This document shows, one piece after another, positions 26,676 through 39,891 of a stretch of DNA of 64,000 bases. The first letter of the stretch is position 1. Each line of letters begins with the position of its first letter. Origin of the DNA: Calliopsis andreniformis (lineage: Eukaryota > Arthropoda > Insecta > Hymenoptera > Andrenidae); NCBI RefSeq assembly GCF_051401765.1, contig NW_027480532.1:682001-746000 (forward strand). The letters run 5' to 3'. Under the pieces are notes generated by a model. That model saw nothing but the letters and a program-made list of their open reading frames with translations. It ran no database searches and was not told where the DNA came from. The translations under genes and the position numbers were made by a program.

Positions 26676-27536
26676 CGCAATCCTCAATCTTCAACCCTCA
26701 ATCCTCAATACTCAATCCTCAATCCTCAATCGTCAATACTCAATACTCAATCTTCAATCCTCAATCCTCAATCCTCAATCCTCAATCCTCAGTCCTCAAT
26801 CCTCAATCTTCCATCGTCAATACTCAATCTTCAATCCTCAATCCTCAATCCGCAATCCTCAATGCTCAATCCTCAATCCTCAATCCTCAAACCTCAATCT
26901 TCAATCCTCAATACTCTATCTGCAATCCTCAATACTCAATCCTCAATCCTCAATCCTCAATCGTCGATCCTCAATCCCCAATCCTCAATCCTCAATCCTC
27001 AATCCTCAATTCTCAATCCTCAATCCTCAGTCCGCAGTCCTCAAACCTCAATCCTCAACCCTCAGGCCACATTCTCAGTCCTCAATCCTCAATTCTCAGT
27101 CCGCAGCCCTCAAACCTCAATCCTCAACCCTCAGACCTCATCCTCAATCCTCAATTATCAATCCTCAATCCTCAATCTTCAATCCTCAATACTCAATCTT
27201 CAATGCTCAATCCTCAGTCCTCAATACTCAACTATCGGCCCTCAATTCTCAATACTCAATCCTCAATCCTCAATCTTCAATCCTCAATACTCAATCTTCA
27301 ATCCTCAATCCTCAATCCTCAATCCTCAATGCTCAATCCTCAATCCTCAATCCTCAACCCTCAATCTTCAATCCTCAATCCTCATTCTTCAATCCTCAGA
27401 CCTCAAACGTTAATACTCAACCCTCAGTCCTCGTCCTCAATCCACAACACTCAATCCTCGATCATCAATCTTCAATCATCAATATTCAATCTTCAATCCT
27501 CAATCCTCAATCCTCAATACTCAATCCTCAATACTC

Positions 27537-27626
27537 AACCATCAGCCCTCAATCCTCAATTCTCAATAGAATATCCTGAATTCTCAGGATTCAATACTCA
27601 AACCTCAACACTCAACCCTCAACCCT
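27537..27626 (+). repeat. A island (core 27567-27597)
   Basis: Intact inverted repeat at 27573-27590. Confidence 0.9.
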
Positions 27627-27952
27627 CAATCCTCAATCCTCAATCCTCAATCGTCAATCCTCAATACTCAATCTTCAATCCTCAATCCTCAATCCTCAAT
27701 CCTCAATCCTCAATCCTCAATCTTCCATCGTCAATACTCAATCTTCAATCCTCAATCCTCAATCCGCAATCCTCAATGCTCAATCCTCAATCCTCAATCC
27801 TCAAACCTCAATCATCAATACTCAATACTCAATCCTCAGTCCTCAATCCTCAATCCTCAATCCTCAATCCTCAATCCTCAATCCTCAATCCTCATGCCCC
27901 AATCCTCAATCCTCAATCCTCAGTCATCAAACCGCAATCCTGAATCCTCAAT

Positions 27953-28061
27953 CCTGAATCCTCAATCTTCAGACCTCAGACCTGAACAATCAGATGTCAA
28001 TCCTCAATCCTCAACAGAATAACATGAATTCACAGTTTTCAATACTCAATACTCAATCTTC
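27953..28061 (+). repeat. C island (GATGT at 27993)
   Basis: First of the 503-bp-spaced C pair. Upstream is CTCATGCCCCAATCC, where the second member has CTCATGCCTCAATCC. Confidence 0.9.
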
Positions 28062-28455
28062 AATACTCAATCCTCAGTCCTCAATCCTCAATCCTCATTC
28101 TTCAATACTCAATACCCAATCCTCAGTCTTCAATCCTCAATCCTCAATCATCAAATCTCAATCCCCAATCCTCAGTCCTCGGTCCTCAAACCTCAATCCT
28201 CAACCCTCAGCCCTCATCCTCAATTCTCAATCCTCAATCCTCAATCCTCAATCTTCAATCCTCAATACCGAATCTTCAATAATCAATCCTCAATTCTCAA
28301 TCCTCAATCCTCAATCCTCAATCTTCAATCCTCAATCCTCAATCCTCAATCCTCAATCCTCAATCCTCAATCCTCAATCCTCAATCCTCAATCCTCATGC
28401 CTCAATCCTCAATCCTCAATCCTCAGTCATCAAACCGCAATCCTGAATCCTCAAT

Positions 28456-28564
28456 CCTGAATCCTCAATCTTCAGACCTCAGACCTGAACAATCAGATGT
28501 CAATCCTCAATCCTCAACAGAATAACATGAATTCACAGTTTTCAATACTCAATACTCAATCTTC
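28456..28564 (+). repeat. C island (GATGT at 28496)
   Basis: Second of the pair. It is also the partner of the C islands at 38633, 44015 and 49856 in the 2.5-kb block set. Confidence 0.9.
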
Positions 28565-29374
28565 AATACTCAATCCTCAATCCTCAATCCTCAATCCTCA
28601 ATCCTCAATCCTCAGTCCTCAGTCCTCAAACCTCAATCCTCAACCCTCAGCCCACATTCTCAGTCCTCAATCCTCAATTCTCAGTCCTCAGCCCTCAAAC
28701 CTCAATCCTCAATCCTCAATCCTCAATCTTCAATCATCAATACTCAGTCTTCAATACTCAATCCTCAATCCTCAATCCTCAATCCTCAATCCTCATTCTT
28801 CAATCCTCAATACACAATCCTCAATCTTCAATCCTCAATCCTCAATCCTCAATCCTCAATTCTCAATCTTCAATCCCCAATACTCAGACCTCAAACATCA
28901 ATACTCAACCCTCAGTCCTCGTCCTCAATCCACAACAATCAATCCTCAATCCTCATTCTTCAGTCATCAATATTCCATCTTCAGTCCTCAATCCTCAATC
29001 CTCAATACTCAATCCTCAATCCTCAATGTTGAATCCGCAATACCCAATCCTCAATCTTCAATCCTCAATCCTCAATCCTCAACCCTCAATCCTCAATCCT
29101 CAATCGTCAGGCTTCAATCCTCAATACTCAATCTTCAATCCTCAATCCTCAATCCTCATTCCTCAATCCTCATTCTTCAATCCTCAATACCCAATCCTCA
29201 ATCTTCAATCCTCAATCCTCAATCCTCAATTCTCAATCCTCAATCCTCAGCCCTAACTCCTCTAATCTCAATCCTCAACCCTCAGCCCTCATCCTCAATC
29301 CTCAATCCTCAATCTTCAACCCTCAATCCTCAAGCCTCAACCCTCAATCCTCAATCCTCAGTCCTCAAACCTCA

Positions 29375-29546
29375 ATTCTGAATCCTCAATCTTCAGACCT
29401 CAGATACCAACAATCAGATGTCAATCCTGAATCCTTAATAGAATATCATCAATTCACAGATTTCAATACCCAATACTCAATCTGCAATCTTCAAATCTCT
29501 ATTCACAAACATCAATTCTCATCACTCAGCCCTCAACACTCAGTCC
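29375..29546 (+). repeat. B2 island (GATGT at 29417)
   Basis: GATACC subtype (CAGATACCAACAATCAGATG) with CAGATTTCAATACCC in place of CAGTTTTCAATACCC. It lies 921 bp after the preceding C marker, as at 44936 and 50777. Confidence 0.9.
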
Positions 29547-30901
29547 GCAATCCTCAATCTTCAACCCTCAATCCTCAATACTCAATCCTCAGTCCTCAAT
29601 CGTCAATACTCAATACTCAATCTTCAATCCTCAATCCTCAATCCTCAATCCTCAATCCTCAATCCTCAATCCTCAATCTTCCATCGTCAATACTCAATCT
29701 TCAATCCTCAATCCTCAATCCGCAATCCTCAATGCTCAATCCTCAATCCTCAATCCTCAAACCTCAATCTTCAATCCTCAATACTCAATCTGCAATACTC
29801 AATACTCAATCTTCAATCCTCAATCCTCAATCGTCGATCCTCAATCCCCAATCCTCAATCTTCAATCCTCAATCCTCAATCCCCAATCCTCAATCCCCAA
29901 TCCTCAATCTTCAATCCTCAATCCTCAATCGTCATACGTCAATCTCATTCTTCAATCCTCAATACCCAATCCTCAATCTTCAATCTTCAACCCTCAATCC
30001 TCAACTCTCAATCCTCAAACCTCAATCCTCAATCCTCAATCCCCAATCCTCAATCCTCAATGCTCAATCTTCAATCCTCAATCCTCATTCTTCAATCCTC
30101 AATACCCAATCCTCAATCTTCAATCTTCAACCCTCAATCCTCAACTCTCAATCCTCAAACCTCAATCCTCAACCCTCAGCCCTCATCCTCAATCCTCAAT
30201 CCTCAATCCTCAATCGTCATTCTTCAATCCTCAATACTCAACCTTCAATACTCAATCCTCAATCCTCAATCCTCAAACCTCATTCTACAATCCTCAATTT
30301 CCAATCCTCAATCTTCAATCCTCAATCCTCAATCCTCAATACTCAATCCTCAATCCTCAGTCCTCAGTCCTCAGATCTCAATCCTCAACCCTCAGCCCTC
30401 ATCCTTAATCCTCAATCCTAAATTCTCAATCCTCAAACCTCAAACCTCAATACTCAACCGTCAGTCCTCGTCCTCTATCCTCAACCCTCAATCCTCAATC
30501 CTCAGTCCTCAATCTTCAATCCTCAATACTCAATATTCAACCCTCCATCCTCAATCCTCAGTCCTCAATCCTCAATCTTCAATCCTCAATCCTCAGTCCT
30601 CAATCCTCAATCCTCATTCTTCAATACTCAGTACCCAATCCTCAGTCTTCAATCCTCAATCCTCAATCATCAAATCTCAATCCCCAATCCTCAGTCCTCA
30701 GTCCTCAAACCTCAGTCCTCAACCCTCAGCCCTCATCTACAATTCTCAATCCTCAATCCTCAATCCTCAATCTTCAATCTTCAATACTCAATCTTCAATA
30801 ATCAATCCTCAATTCTCAATCCTCAATCCTCAATCCTCAATCTTCAATCCTCAATCCTCAATCCTCAATACTGAATCCTCAATCCTCAGTCCTCAGTCCT
30901 C

Positions 30902-31918
30902 AATTCTCAGTCCTCAGCCCTCAAACATCAATCCTCAACCCTCAGACCTCATCCTCAATCCTCAATTATCAATCCTCAATCCTCAATCTTCAATCCTCAA
31001 TACTCAATCTTCAATCCTCAATCCTCAGTAATCAATACTCAACTATCGGTCCTCAATTCTCAATACTCAATCCTCAATCCTCAATCTTCAATCCTCAATA
31101 CTCAATCTTCAATGCTCAATCCTCAATCCTCAATCCTCAATGCTCAATCCTCAATCCTCAATCCTCAACCCTCAATCTTCAACCCTCAATCCTCATTCTT
31201 CAATCCTCAGACCTCAAACATCAATACTCAACTCGCAATCCTCGTCCTCAATCCACAACACTCAATCCTCGGTCATCAATCTTCAATCATCAATATTCAA
31301 TCTTCAATCCTCAATCCTCATTCCTCAATACTCAATCCTCAATACTCAACCACCAGCCCTCAATCCTCAATACTCAATAGAATATCCTGAATTCTCAGGA
31401 TTCAATACTCAAACCTCAACACTCAACCCTCAACCCTCAATCCTCAATCCTCAATCCTCAATCGTCAATCCTCAATACTCAATCTTCAATCGTCCATTCT
31501 CAATCCTCAATCCTCAATCCTCATTCTTCTATCCTCAATACCCAATCCTCAATCTTCAATCCTCAATCCTCAATCCTCAATTCTCAATCTTCAATCATCT
31601 ATACTCAGTCATCAATACTAAATCCTCAATCCTCAATCCTCAATCCTCAATCCTCATTCTTCAATCCTCAATACACAATCCTCAATCTTCAATCCTCAAT
31701 CCTCAATCCCCAATCCTCAATCTTCAATCCTCAATCCTCAATCCCCAATCCTCAATCCTCAATCCTCAATCTTCAATCCTCAATCCTCAATCGTCATTCG
31801 TCAATCCTCATTCTTCAATCCTCAATACCCAATCCTCAATCTTCAATCTTCAACACTCAATCCTCAACTCTCAATCCTCAATCTTCAATCATCAATACTC
31901 AGTCTTCAATACTCAATC
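30902..31918. repeat. Satellite segment with one A island
   Basis: Heptamer satellite carrying the A island at 31348-31437. The stretch around that island resembles 54,700-55,080 and 57,530-57,900, including the CACCAGCCC variant just before the core and the CTCGGTCATC variant near 31,268. No gene is seen. Confidence 0.8.
31348..31437 (+). repeat. A island (core 31378-31408)
   Basis: Intact inverted repeat at 31384-31401. It is preceded by CAACCACCAGCCC, a variant shared with the islands at 54976, 56341 and 57800. Confidence 0.9.
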
Positions 31919-32746
31919 CTCAATCCTCAATCCTCAATCCTCAATCCTCAATCCTCAATCCTCAATCCTCAATCCTCAATCCACAATCTTCAATCATCAA
32001 TACTCAGTCTTCAATACTCAATCCTCAATCCTCAATCCTCAATCCTCAATCCTCATTCTTCAATCCTCAATACACAATCCTCAATCTTCAATCCTCAATC
32101 CTCAATCCTCAATTCTCAATCTTCAATCCTCAATCCTCAGACCTCAGACATCAATACCCAACCCTCAGTCCTCGTCCTCAATCCACAACAATCAAACCTC
32201 AATCCTCATTCTTCAATCATCAATATTCAATCTTCAGTCCTCAATCCTCAATCCTCAATCCTCAATCCTCAATCCTCAATCCTCAATGTTGAATCCGCAA
32301 TACCCAATCCTCAATCTTCAATCCTCAATCCTCAATCCTCAACCCTCAATCCTCAATAATCAATCCTCAATCCTCAGTCCTCAAACCTCAATCCTCAATC
32401 TTCAATCCTCAATACTCAATCTTCAATCCTCCGTCCTCAATCCTCAACCCTCAATCCTCAATCCTCAATCGTCAGGCTTCAATCCTCAATACTCAATCTT
32501 CAATCTTCAATCCTCAATCCTCATTCCTCAATCCTCATTCTTCTATCCTCAATACCCAATCCTCAATCTTCAATCCTCAATCCTCAATCCTCAATTCTCA
32601 ATCCTCAATCCTCAGCCCTAAGTCCTCAAATCTCAATCCTCAACCCTCAGCCCTCATCCTCAATCCTCAATCCTCAATCTTCAACCCTCAATCCTCAATC
32701 CTCAAGCCTCAACCCTCAATCCTCAATCCTCAGTCCTCAAACCTCA

Positions 32747-32918
32747 ATTCTGAATCCTCAATCTTCAGACCTCAGATCTCAACAATCAGATGTCAATCCT
32801 GAATCCTTAATAGAACATCATCAATTCACAGTTTTCAATACCCAATACTCAATCTGCAATCTTCAAATTTCTATCCACAAACATCAATTCTCATCACTCA
32901 ACCCTCAACACTCAGTCC
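32747..32918 (+). repeat. B2 island (GATGT at 32789)
   Basis: GATCTC subtype and partner of 21590. It lies 880 bp before the next B1, whereas 1,456 bp separate the matching pair in the other copy. The 570-bp deletion accounts for the difference. Confidence 0.9.
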
Positions 32919-33614
32919 CCAATCCTCAATCTTCAATCCTCAATCCGCAATCCTCAACCCTCAACACTCAGTCCCCAATCCTCAATCTTCAATCCTCAAT
33001 CCTCAATCCTCAATCCTCAATCCTCAATCTTCAATGCTCTATACTCAATCCTCAATCCTCAATCCTCAATCCTCAATCCTCAACCCTCAGCCCTCATCCT
33101 CAATTCTCAATCCTCAATCCTCAGTCCTCAATCTTCAATCCTCAATACTCAATCTTCAATAATCAATCCTCAATTCTCAATCCTCAATACTCAATCCTCA
33201 ATCGTCAACCCTCAATCCCCAATCCTCAATCTTCAATCCTCAATCCTCAATCCTCAATCCTCAATCCTCAATCTTCAATCCCAAATAATCAATCTTCAAT
33301 CCTCAATCCTCAATCCTCAATCCTGAATCCTCAATTCTCAATCCCCAAACTCCAATCCTCTATACTCAGTCTTCAATCCTCAATCCTCAATCCTCAATCC
33401 TCATTCTTCAACCCTCAATACCCAATCCTCAATCTTCAATCCTCAATCCTCAGTCCTCAATTCTCAATCCTCAATCCTCAATCCTCAGTCCTCAAACCTC
33501 AATCGCCAATCCTCAGCCCTCATCCTTAATCCTCAATCCTCAATCTTCAATCCTCAATCCTCAATCCTCATGCCTCAATCCACAATCCTCAATCCTCAGT
33601 CATCAAACCTCAAT

Positions 33615-33799
33615 CCTGAATCGTCAATCCTGAATTCTCAATCTTCAGACCTCAGACCTGAACAATCAGATGTCAATCCTCAATCCTCAATAGAATATTA
33701 TCAATTCACAGTTATCAATACACAATACTCAATCTGCAATCTTCAAATTTCTACCCACAAACATCAATTCTCATCACTCAACCCTCAACACTCAGTACC
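33615..33799 (+). repeat. B1 island (GATGT at 33669)
   Basis: Partner of 23046, sharing CAGTTATCAATAC, but with the common TTCTACCCAC. Confidence 0.9.
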
Positions 33800-34567
33800 C
33801 AATACTCAATCTTCAATCCTCAATCCGCAATCCTCAACCCTCAACACTCAGTCCCCAATCCTCAATCTTCAATCCTCAATCCTCAATCCTCAATCCTCAA
33901 TCCTCAATCCTCAATCTTCAATCCTCTATACTGAATCCTCAATCCTCAATCCTCAATCCTCAATCCTCAATCCTCAATCCTCATTCTACAATCCTCAATA
34001 CCCAATCCTCAATCTTCAATCCTCAACCCTCAATCCTCAATTCTCAATCCTCAATCCTCAGTCCTCAGTCCTCAAACCTCAATCCTCAACCCTCAGCCCA
34101 CATTCTCAGTCCTCAATCCTCAATTCTCAGTCCTCAGCCCTCAAACCTCAATCCTCAACCCTCAGACCTCATCCTCAATTCTCAATTATCAATCCTCAAC
34201 CCTCAATCTTCAATCCTCAATACTCAATCTTCAATCCTCAATCCTCAGTCCTCAAAACTCAACTATCGGTCCTCAATTCTCAATACTCAATCCTCAATCC
34301 TTAATCTTCAATCCTCAATGCTCAATCTTCAATCCTCAATCCTCAATCCTCAATCCTCAATGCTCAATCCTCAATCCTCAATCCTAAACCCTCAATCTTC
34401 GATCCACAATCCTCATTCTTCAATCCTCAGACCTCAAACGTCAATACTCAACCCTCAGTCCTCGTCCTCAATCCACAACACTCAATCCTCGATCATCAAT
34501 CTTCAATCATCAATATTCAATCTTCAATCCTCAATCCTCAATCCACAATACTCAATCCTCAATACTC

Positions 34568-34657
34568 AACCATCAGCCCTCAATTCTCAATACTCAATAG
34601 AATATCCTGAATTCTCAGGACTCAATACTCAAACCTCAACACTCACCCCTCAACCCT
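34568..34657 (+). repeat. A island (core 34598-34628)
   Basis: Right arm TCAGGAC as at 23968. The inverted repeat at 34604-34621 has 6 of 7 pairs. Confidence 0.9.
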
Positions 34658-35477
34658 CAATCCTCAATCCTCAATCCTCAATCGTCAATCCTCAATACTC
34701 AATCCTCAATCCTCAATACTCAATCCTCAATCCTCAATCGTCATTCTTCAATCCTCAATACTCAATCTTCAATCCTCAATACCGAATCTTCAATAATCAA
34801 TCCTCAATTCTCAATCCTCAATCCTCAATCCTCAATCTTCAATCCTCAATCCTCAATCCTCAATACTCAATCCTCAATCCTCAGTCCTCAGTCCACAAAC
34901 CTCAATCCTCAACCCTCAGCCCTCATCCTCAATCCTCAATCCTAAATTCTCAATCCTCAAACCTCAAACCTCAATCCTCAACCGTCAGTCCTCGTCCTCA
35001 ATCCTCAACCCTCAATCCTCAATCCTCAGTCCTCAATCTTCAATCCTCAATACTCAATATTCAATCCTCAATCCTCAATCCTCAGTCCTCAATCCTCAAT
35101 CTTCAATCCTCAATCCTCAGTCCTCAATCCTCATTCTTCAATACTCAATACCCAATCCTCAGTCTTCAATCCTCAATCCTCAATCATCAAATCTCAATCC
35201 CCAATCCTCAGACCTCAGTCCTCAAACCTCAATCCTCAACCCTCAGCCCTCATCCTCAATTCTCAATCCTCAATCCTCAATCCTCAATCTTCAATCCTCA
35301 ATACCGAATCTTCAATAATCAATCCTCAATTCTCAATCCTCAATCCTCTATCCTCAATCTTCAATCCTCAATCCTCAATCCTCAATCCTCAATCCTCAAT
35401 CCTCAATCCTCAATCCTCATGCCTCAATCCTCAATCCTCAATCCTCAGTCATCAAACCGCAATCCTGAATCCTCAAT

Positions 35478-35586
35478 CCTGAGTCCTCAATCTTCAGACC
35501 TCAGACCTGAACAATCAGATGTCAATCCTCAATCCTCAACAGAATAACATGAATTCACAGTTTTCAATACTCAATACTCAATCTTC
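35478..35586 (+). repeat. C island (GATGT at 35518)
   Basis: C form with CCTGAGTCCTCAATC just before it, a private A-to-G change against the partner at 24895. Confidence 0.9.
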
Positions 35587-37771
35587 AATACTCAATACTC
35601 AATCCTCAATCCTCAATCCTCAATCGTCATCCTTCAATCCTCAATACTCAATCTTCAATCCTCAATCCTCAATCCTCAATCCTCAAACCTCATTCTACAA
35701 TCCTCAATACCCAATCCTCAATCTTCCATCCTCAATCCTCAATCCTCAATACTCAATCCTCAATCCTCAGTCCTCAGCCCTCAAACATCAATCCTCAACC
35801 CTCAGCCCTCATCCTCAACCCTCAATCCTAAATTCTCAATCCTCAAACCTCAAACCTCAATCCTCAACCGTCAGTCCTCGTCCTCAATCCTCAACCCTCA
35901 ATCCTCAATCCTCAGTCCTCAATCTTCAGTCCTCAATACTCAATATTCAATCCTCAACCCTCAATCCTCACTCCTCAAACCTCAATCTTCAATCCACGAT
36001 CCTCAGTCCTCAATCCTCAATCCTCATTCTTCAATACTCAATACCCAATCCTCAGTCTTCAATCCTCAATCCTCAATCATCAAATCTCAATCCCCAATCC
36101 TCAGTCCTCAGTCCTCAAACCTCAATCCTCAACCCTCAGCCCTCATCCTCAATTCTCAATCCTCAATCTTCAATCCTCAATCTTCAATCCTCAATCTTCA
36201 ATCCTCAATACTCAATCTTCAATAATCAATCCTCAATTCTCAATCCTCAATACTCAATCCTCAATCGTCAACCCTCAATCCCCAATCCTCAATCTTCAAT
36301 ACTCAATCCTCAATCCTCAATCCTCAATCCTCAATCTTCAATCCCCAATAATCAATCTTCAATCCTCAATTCTCAATCCTCAATCCTGAATCCTCAATTC
36401 TCAATCCCGAAACTCCAATCCTCTATACTCAGTCTTCAATCCTCAATCCTCAATCTTCAATCCCCATTCTTCAACCCTCAATACCCAATCCTCAATCCTC
36501 AATCCTCAATTCTCAATCTTCAATCCTCAATACTCAGACCTCAAACATCAATACTCAACCCTCAGTCCTCGTCCTCAATCCACAACAATCAATCCTCAAT
36601 CCTCATTCTTCAATCATCAATATTCAATCTTCAGTCCTCAATCCTCAATCCTCAATCCTCAATCCTCAATCCTCAATGTTGAATCCGCAATACCGAATCC
36701 TCAATCTTCAATCCTCAATCCTCAATCCTCAACCCTCAGTCCTCAATAATCAATCCTCAATCCTCAGTCCTCAAACCTCAAACCTCAATCTTCAATCCTC
36801 AATACTCAATCTTCAATCCTCCGTCCTCAATCCTCAACCCTCAATCCTCAATCCTCAATCGTCAGGCTTCAATCCTCAATACTCAATCTTCAATCCTCAA
36901 TCCTCAATCCTCATTCCTCAATCCTCATTCTTCAATCCTCAATACCCAATCCTCAATCTTCAATCCTCAATCCTCAATCCTCAATTCTCAATCCTCAATC
37001 CTCAATCCTCAGTCCTCAGTCCTCAAACCTCAATCCTCAACCCTCAGCCCACATTCTCAGTCCTCAATCCTCAATTCTCAGTCCTCAGCCCTCAAACCTC
37101 AATCCTCAATCCTCAATCCTCAATCTTCAATCATCAATACTCAGTCTTCAATACTCAATCCTCAATCCTCAATCCTCAATCCTCAATCCTCATTCTTCAA
37201 TCCTCAATACACAATCCTCAATCTTCAATCCTCAATCCTCAATCCTCAATCCTCAATTCTCAATCTTCAATCCCCAATACTCAGACCTCAAACATCAATA
37301 CTCAACCCTCAGTCCTCGTCCTCAATCCACAACAATCAATCCTCAATCCTCATTCTTCAGTCATCAATATTCCATCTTCAGTCCTCAATCCTCAATCCTC
37401 AATACTCAATCCTCAATCCTCAATGTTGAATCCGCAATACCCAATCCTCAATCTTCAATCCTCAGTCCTCAATCCTCAACCCTCAATCCTCAATCCTCAA
37501 TCGTCAGGCTTCAATCCTCAATACTCAATCTTCAATCCTCAATCCTCAATCCTCATTCCTCAATCCTCATTCTTCAATCCTCAATACCCAATCCTCAATC
37601 TTCAATCCTCAATCCTCAATCCTCAATTCTCAATCCTCAATCCTCAGCCCTAACTCCTCTAATCTCAATCCTCAACCCTCAGCCCTCATCCTCAATCCTC
37701 AATCCTCAATCTTCAACCCTCAATCCTCAAGCCTCAACCCTCAATCCTCAATCATCAGTCCTCAAACCTCA

Positions 37772-37943
37772 ATTCTGAATCCTCAATCTTCAGACCTCAG
37801 ATACCAACAATCAGATGTCAATCCTGAACCCTTAATAGAATATCATCAATTCACAGATTTCAATACCCAATACTCAATCTGCAATCTTCAAATCTCTATT
37901 CACAAACATCAATTCTCATCACTCAGCCCTCAACACTCAGTCC
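37772..37943 (+). repeat. B2 island (GATGT at 37814)
   Basis: GATACC subtype with CTGAACCCTTAATAG. This change is shared only with 41760, which marks that pair as the closest relatives. Confidence 0.9.
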
Positions 37944-38592
37944 GCAATCCTCAATCTTCAACCCTCAATCCTCAATACTCAATCCTCTGTCCTCAATCGT
38001 CAATACTCAATACTCAATCTTCAATCCTCAATCCTCAATCCTCAATCCTCAATCCTCAATCCTCAATCCTCAATCTTCCATCGTCAATACTCAATCTTCA
38101 ATCCTCAATCCTCAATCCGCAATCCTCAATGCTCAATCCTCAATCCTCAATCCTCAAACCTCAATCTTCAGTCCTCAATACTCAATCTGCAATCCTCAAT
38201 ACTCAATCCTCAATCCTCAATCCTCAATCGTCGATCCTCAATCCCCAATCCTCAATCCTCAATCCTCAATCCTCAATTCTCAATCCTCAATCGTCAATCC
38301 TCAATACTCAATCTTCAATCCTCAATCCTCAATCCTCAATCCTCAATCCTCAATCCTCAATCTTCCATCGTCAATACTCAATCTTCAATCCTCAATCCTC
38401 AATCCGCAATCCTCAATGCTCAATCCTCAATCCTCAATCCTCAAACCTCAATCTTCAATACTCAATACTCAATCCTCAGTCCTCAATCCTCAATCCTCAA
38501 TCCTCAATCCTCAATCCTCAATCCTCAATCCTCATGCCTCAATCCTCAATCCTCAATCCTCAGTCATCAAACCGCAATCCTGAATCCTCAAT

Positions 38593-38701
38593 CCTGAATC
38601 CTCAATCTTCAGACCTCAGACCTGAACAATCAGATGTCAATCCTCAATCCTCAACAGAATAACATGAATTCACAGTTTTCAATACTCAATACTCAATCTT
38701 C
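38593..38701 (+). repeat. C island (GATGT at 38633)
   Basis: C form with the common ending. It sits between the members of the 1.73-kb tandem pair. Confidence 0.9.
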
Positions 38702-39504
38702 AATACTCAATCCTCAATCCTCAATCCTCAATCCTCAATCCTCAGTCCTCAGTCCTCAAACCTCAATCCTCAACCCTCAGCCCACATTCTCAGTCCTCAA
38801 TCCTCAATTCTCAGTCCTCAGCCCTCAAACCTCAATCCTCAATCCTCAATCCTCAATCTTCAATCATCAATACTCAGTCTTCAATACTCAATCCTCAATC
38901 CTCAATCCTCAATCCTCAATCCTCATTCTTCAATCCTCAATACACAATCCTCAATCTTCAATCCTCAATCCTCAATCCTCAATCCTCAATTCTCAATCTT
39001 CAATCCCCAATACTCAGACCTCAAACATCAATACTCAACCCTCAGTCCTCGTCCTCAATCCACAACAATCAATCCTCAATCCTCATTCTTCAATCATCAA
39101 TATTCCATCTTCAGTCCTCAATCCTCAATCCTCAATCCTCAATCCTCAATCCTCAATGTTGAATCCGCAATACCCAATCCTCAATCTTCAATCCTCAATC
39201 CTCAATCCTCAACCCTCAATCCTCAATCCTCAATCGTCAGGCTTCAATCCTCAATACTCAATCTTCAATCCTCAATCCTCAATCCTCATTCCTCAATCCT
39301 CATTCTTCAATCCTCAATACCCAATCCTCAATCTTCAATCCTCAATCCTCAATCCTCAATTCTCAATCCTCAATCGTCAGCCCTAACTCCTCTAATCTCA
39401 ATCCTCAACCCTCAGCCCTCATCCTCAATCCTCAATCCTCAATCTTCAACCCTCAATCCTCAAGCCTCAACCCTCAATCCTCAATCCTCAGTCCTCAAAC
39501 CTCA

Positions 39505-39676
39505 ATTCTGAATCCTCAATCTTCAGACCTCAGATACCAACAATCAGATGTCAATCCTGAATCCTTAATAGAATATCATCAATTCACAGATTTCAATACC
39601 CAATACTCAATCTGCAATCTTCAAATCTCTATTCACAAACATCAATTCTCATCACTCAGCCCTCAACACTCAGTCC
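39505..39676 (+). repeat. B2 island (GATGT at 39547)
   Basis: GATACC subtype with CTGAATCCTTAATAG. Partner of 37814 at 1,733 bp. Confidence 0.9.
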
Positions 39677-39891
39677 GCAATCCTCAATCTTCAACACTCA
39701 ATCCTCAATACTCAATCCTCAATCCTCAATCGTCAATACTCAATACTCAATCTTCAATCCTCAATCCTCAATCCTCAATCCTCAATCCTCAATCCTCAAT
39801 CCTCAATCTTCCATCGTCAATACTCAATCTTCAATCCTCAATCCTCAATCCGCAATCCTCAATGCTCAATCCTCAATCCTCAATCCTCAAA

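Larger units (their letters stand above)
27870..28579 (+). repeat. 503-bp-offset pair carrying two C islands
   Basis: About 27870-28076 and 28373-28579 match at an offset of 503 bp. They bring two C islands (GATGT at 27993 and 28496) closer together than any other pair of islands of the B/C forms. The match ends at a G/A difference at 28077/28580. The left edge is in pure heptamers and is approximate. Confidence 0.75.
28390..30901 (+). repeat. 2.5-kb block, copy 1 of a set of three plus a partial fourth
   Basis: It matches 43909-46440 at an offset of 15,519 bp, rising to 15,540 bp by the right end. A third copy starts at 49768 as part of the 5.84-kb tandem. A partial fourth runs from about 38,530 to 40,190 (C 28496/38633, B2 29417/39547). 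It starts near CTCATGCCTCAATCC and diverges at 30902, where CAATTCT replaces CAAACCT. Confidence 0.8.
31919..37004 (+). repeat. 5.1-kb duplicated block, copy 2, with internal deletion
   Basis: This is the copy of 20720-26379 lacking about 570 bp. The deletion joint falls in 33071-33083, where both parent segments share CCTCAATCCTCAA. Other differences include CTCATCCTTAATCC here near 33,521 against a 1-bp shorter form near 22,892. The right end at 37004 overlaps by 18 bp the start of the next tandem block (36987). Confidence 0.85.
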
